From the NCBI RefSeq assembly GCF_001672775.1, contig NZ_LZKJ01000031.1:1-32138 (forward strand): DNA of 32,138 nucleotides, given 5' to 3'. The first letter of the stretch is position 1; each line of letters opens with the position of its first letter. This DNA comes from Mycobacterium kyorinense. GTDB taxonomy: Bacteria; Actinomycetota; Actinomycetes; Mycobacteriales; Mycobacteriaceae. Below the pieces are notes generated by a model. The model was not told the origin of the DNA. It made no database searches and saw only the letters and a program-made list of their open reading frames with translations. This document shows positions 31,220-32,138 of this stretch, piece after piece. Both the position numbers and the translations under genes were made by a program.

Positions 31220-31320
31220 CATCGAGCGATGATGACCGCGGCAGAGTCCTGAGGGCTGCAGCGACCCCCGGTCTACTCGATCGGCGAGCCCCGCGCCTAG
31301 TGCGCGGGGCTCGCCCGTTT
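31220..31320 (+). ncRNA. mrsI: MrsI-like iron-sparing small RNA
   Basis: In M. tuberculosis the sRNA MrsI (ncRv11846), about 100 nt, is transcribed between blaI (Rv1846c) and Rv1847 and is derepressed by IdeR under iron limitation to repress non-essential iron proteins such as bfrA. Here the same interval has an IdeR box, an overlapping -10, about 60 nt of non-coding sequence with small self-complementary segments (gcag/ctgc, about 31241-31260) and a very strong terminator, giving a predicted length of about 100 nt. The 5' end is inferred. Identity rests on position, architecture and regulation, not on alignment. Confidence 0.75.
31283..31315 (+). terminator. Strong intrinsic terminator of the sRNA
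   Basis: A perfect 14-bp stem, ggcgagccccgcgc with gcgcggggctcgcc, and a 5-nt loop (ctagt), followed by cgttt. It is the strongest hairpin in the window and ends about 42 nt before the thioesterase start, isolating the sRNA from that gene. Confidence 0.85.
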
Positions 31321-31357
31321 CGGGGAGCCGAACCTCAAATGGTGTAGACACAAGGGC

Positions 31358-31771
31358 GTGGAACCTGTGCCAGGCATCAGCGACGGCGACGCACCCTTCG
31401 ATAAGGAAATCGGGCTGGTGTTCACCGAACTGACTCCCGATGTCGCTCGCGCGCAGCTCGATGTTCAGCCAAAACTGTTGCAGCCGTTTGGAATCGTGCA
31501 CGGCGGCGTGTACTGCTCGATGGTCGAGAGCATGGCCAGCGTGGCCGCCTACACCTGGCTGGCCGCCCATGGCGGCGGTGCAGTCGTCGGCGTCAACAAC
31601 AACACCGACTTCCTCCGCGCCATCGGCAGCGGCACGGTGTACGGCGTCGCTGAACCGTTGCACCGAGGCCGGCTGCAGCAGCTATGGGTGGTAACCGTGA
31701 CCGGCGATGACGGTCGGGTGGTCGCCCGCGGTCAGGTGCGGCTGCAAAACCTGGCGGCACCGCCGAGTTGA
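31358..31771 (+). CDS. Hotdog-fold PaaI-type thioesterase
   Basis: 137 residues, orthologue of Rv1847. A single hotdog domain has the substrate-binding block QPFGIVHGGVYCSMVESMAS (His and Gly of HGG), then VGVNNNTDFLRAIGSG and VVARGQVRLQNL. The family hydrolyses acyl- or aryl-CoA esters; the natural substrate is not known. The GTG at 31358 begins 42 nt after the sRNA terminator. In M. tuberculosis the urease genes follow; here a convergent esx gene does, 13 nt away. Confidence 0.9.
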   Translation: MEPVPGISDGDAPFDKEIGLVFTELTPDVARAQLDVQPKLLQPFGIVHGGVYCSMVESMASVAAYTWLAAHGGGAVVGVNNNTDFLRAIGSGTVYGVAEPLHRGRLQQLWVVTVTGDDGRVVARGQVRLQNLAAPPS

Positions 31772-31784
31772 GGGCTCCGCGCGG

Positions 31785-32069
31785 TTAGGCCCAGCTGGAG
31801 CCGACGGCGGAGTCGGTGCTGGCCATGTTGTTGCCCGCGGTTTGCACCTTTTGGCCGTGGGCATTGGCCTGTTCGTAGATCACCTGGAAGTTGCGGCCCA
31901 ACTGGGTGATGAACTCCTGGCAGGCCACCGACCCTGCGCCGCCCCAAAAGTCACCGGCAGCAAGCACATCGCGGACGATGGCCTGGTGTTCGGCTTCCAG
32001 GGAGGCGGCCTGGGCGCGGATCAGCGCGCCGTGGGCATCGACATCCCCGAATTGGTAGTTAATGGTCAT
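31785..32069 (-). CDS. WXG100 secreted protein, EsxN-like (Mtb9.9 family)
   Basis: 94 residues, almost identical as recalled to M. tuberculosis EsxN and its paralogues EsxI, L, O and V. Helix-turn-helix hairpin with the WXG motif in AAGDFWGGAGSVACQEF; it begins MTINYQFGDVDAHGALIRAQ and ends in TDSAVGSSWA. Such proteins are secreted as heterodimers with EsxM-type partners through ESX-5. The ATG at 32069 has taggagaa upstream, overlapping the stop of the preceding partner gene. Which family member it is cannot be fixed from 94 residues. Confidence 0.96.
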   Translation of the reverse strand: MTINYQFGDVDAHGALIRAQAASLEAEHQAIVRDVLAAGDFWGGAGSVACQEFITQLGRNFQVIYEQANAHGQKVQTAGNNMASTDSAVGSSWA

Positions 32070-32080
32070 GGCGGGTTCTC

Positions 32081-32138
32081 CTAGCTGCTCAGGATCTGCT
32101 GGGATGCTTGTTCTTGTTGCTCGTAGTTGTTGGCGTCG
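32081..32138 (-). CDS. EsxM-like WXG100 protein, C-terminal end (cut by window)
   Basis: The last 18 codons, ANNYEQQEQASQQILSS preceded by Asp, with stop TAG at 32083-32081, match the C-terminus of the EsxM/J/K/P/W family (QILSS group). It lies 11 nt upstream of the EsxN-like gene, the standard paired order. The rest is outside the window. Confidence 0.9.
   Translation of the reverse strand, partial: DANNYEQQEQASQQILSS

Overview
The window is high-GC mycobacterial chromosome, almost certainly from a slow-growing species. From about 610 to 13, 14 kb and again from 18.8 to 31.8 kb the gene order follows the Mycobacterium tuberculosis Rv1819c-Rv1847 segment: bacA, ilvG, secA2, pgsA2, DUF881/sbp/DUF881, gcvH, garA, two MerR regulators flanking a BFN-domain protein, gcvP, a VWA-type membrane protein, glcB, two CNNM/CBS proteins, guaB1, gnd1, blaR-like, blaI and a thioesterase. 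The slow-grower assignment rests on the Mtb9.9-family (EsxN-like) esx pair at the right edge, which belongs to the ESX-5 lineage. Orthologue names come from recalled protein sequences, not from a search.

Left edge (1-767): bacA runs leftward but is broken by an exact 77-bp inverted repeat (1-77 and 242-318), with the next bacA segment reversed between the arms. This looks like a fold-back contig end, not biology. Region 768-8002: ilvG, then a tight rightward cluster secA2-pgsA2-DUF881-sbp-DUF881-gcvH, linking accessory protein export, phospholipid synthesis, small membrane proteins and the glycine cleavage H protein. Region 8160-10838: garA (FHA switch of glutamate/2-oxoglutarate metabolism), a MerR regulator, a BFN-domain protein and a resR-like MerR regulator. 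Region 10839-14025: a dispersed 62-bp repeat, a promoter, a tandem glycine riboswitch and gcvP.

Region 14033-18844 is an accessory island that interrupts the conserved order. It carries a LuxR-type STAND ATPase regulator and an orphan NRPS condensation-domain protein whose HHxxxDG motif reads HRIVCDG. The two genes are separated by 468 bp containing four tandem 22-bp repeats and several perfect palindromes. The island is bounded by a 19-bp direct repeat made of the last codons and stop of gcvP; removing it would restore convergent gcvP and VWA genes about 12 bp apart. It has visibly lower GC and different codon use. This is the most likely place for something undescribed.

Region 18850-29484 is a long leftward series: gnd1-guaB1 (pentose phosphate, purine salvage), a CNNM/CBS pair overlapping a conserved protein of uncertain function, then glcB coupled by a TGATG overlap to the VWA protein. 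Region 29591-31771: the blaR-like/blaI pair with a candidate operator, then, in the blaI-thioesterase gap, an IdeR-box promoter and a strong terminator that match the position and architecture of the iron-responsive sRNA MrsI. The window ends in an EsxN-like gene and the 3' end of an EsxM-like gene, where M. tuberculosis has the urease operon.
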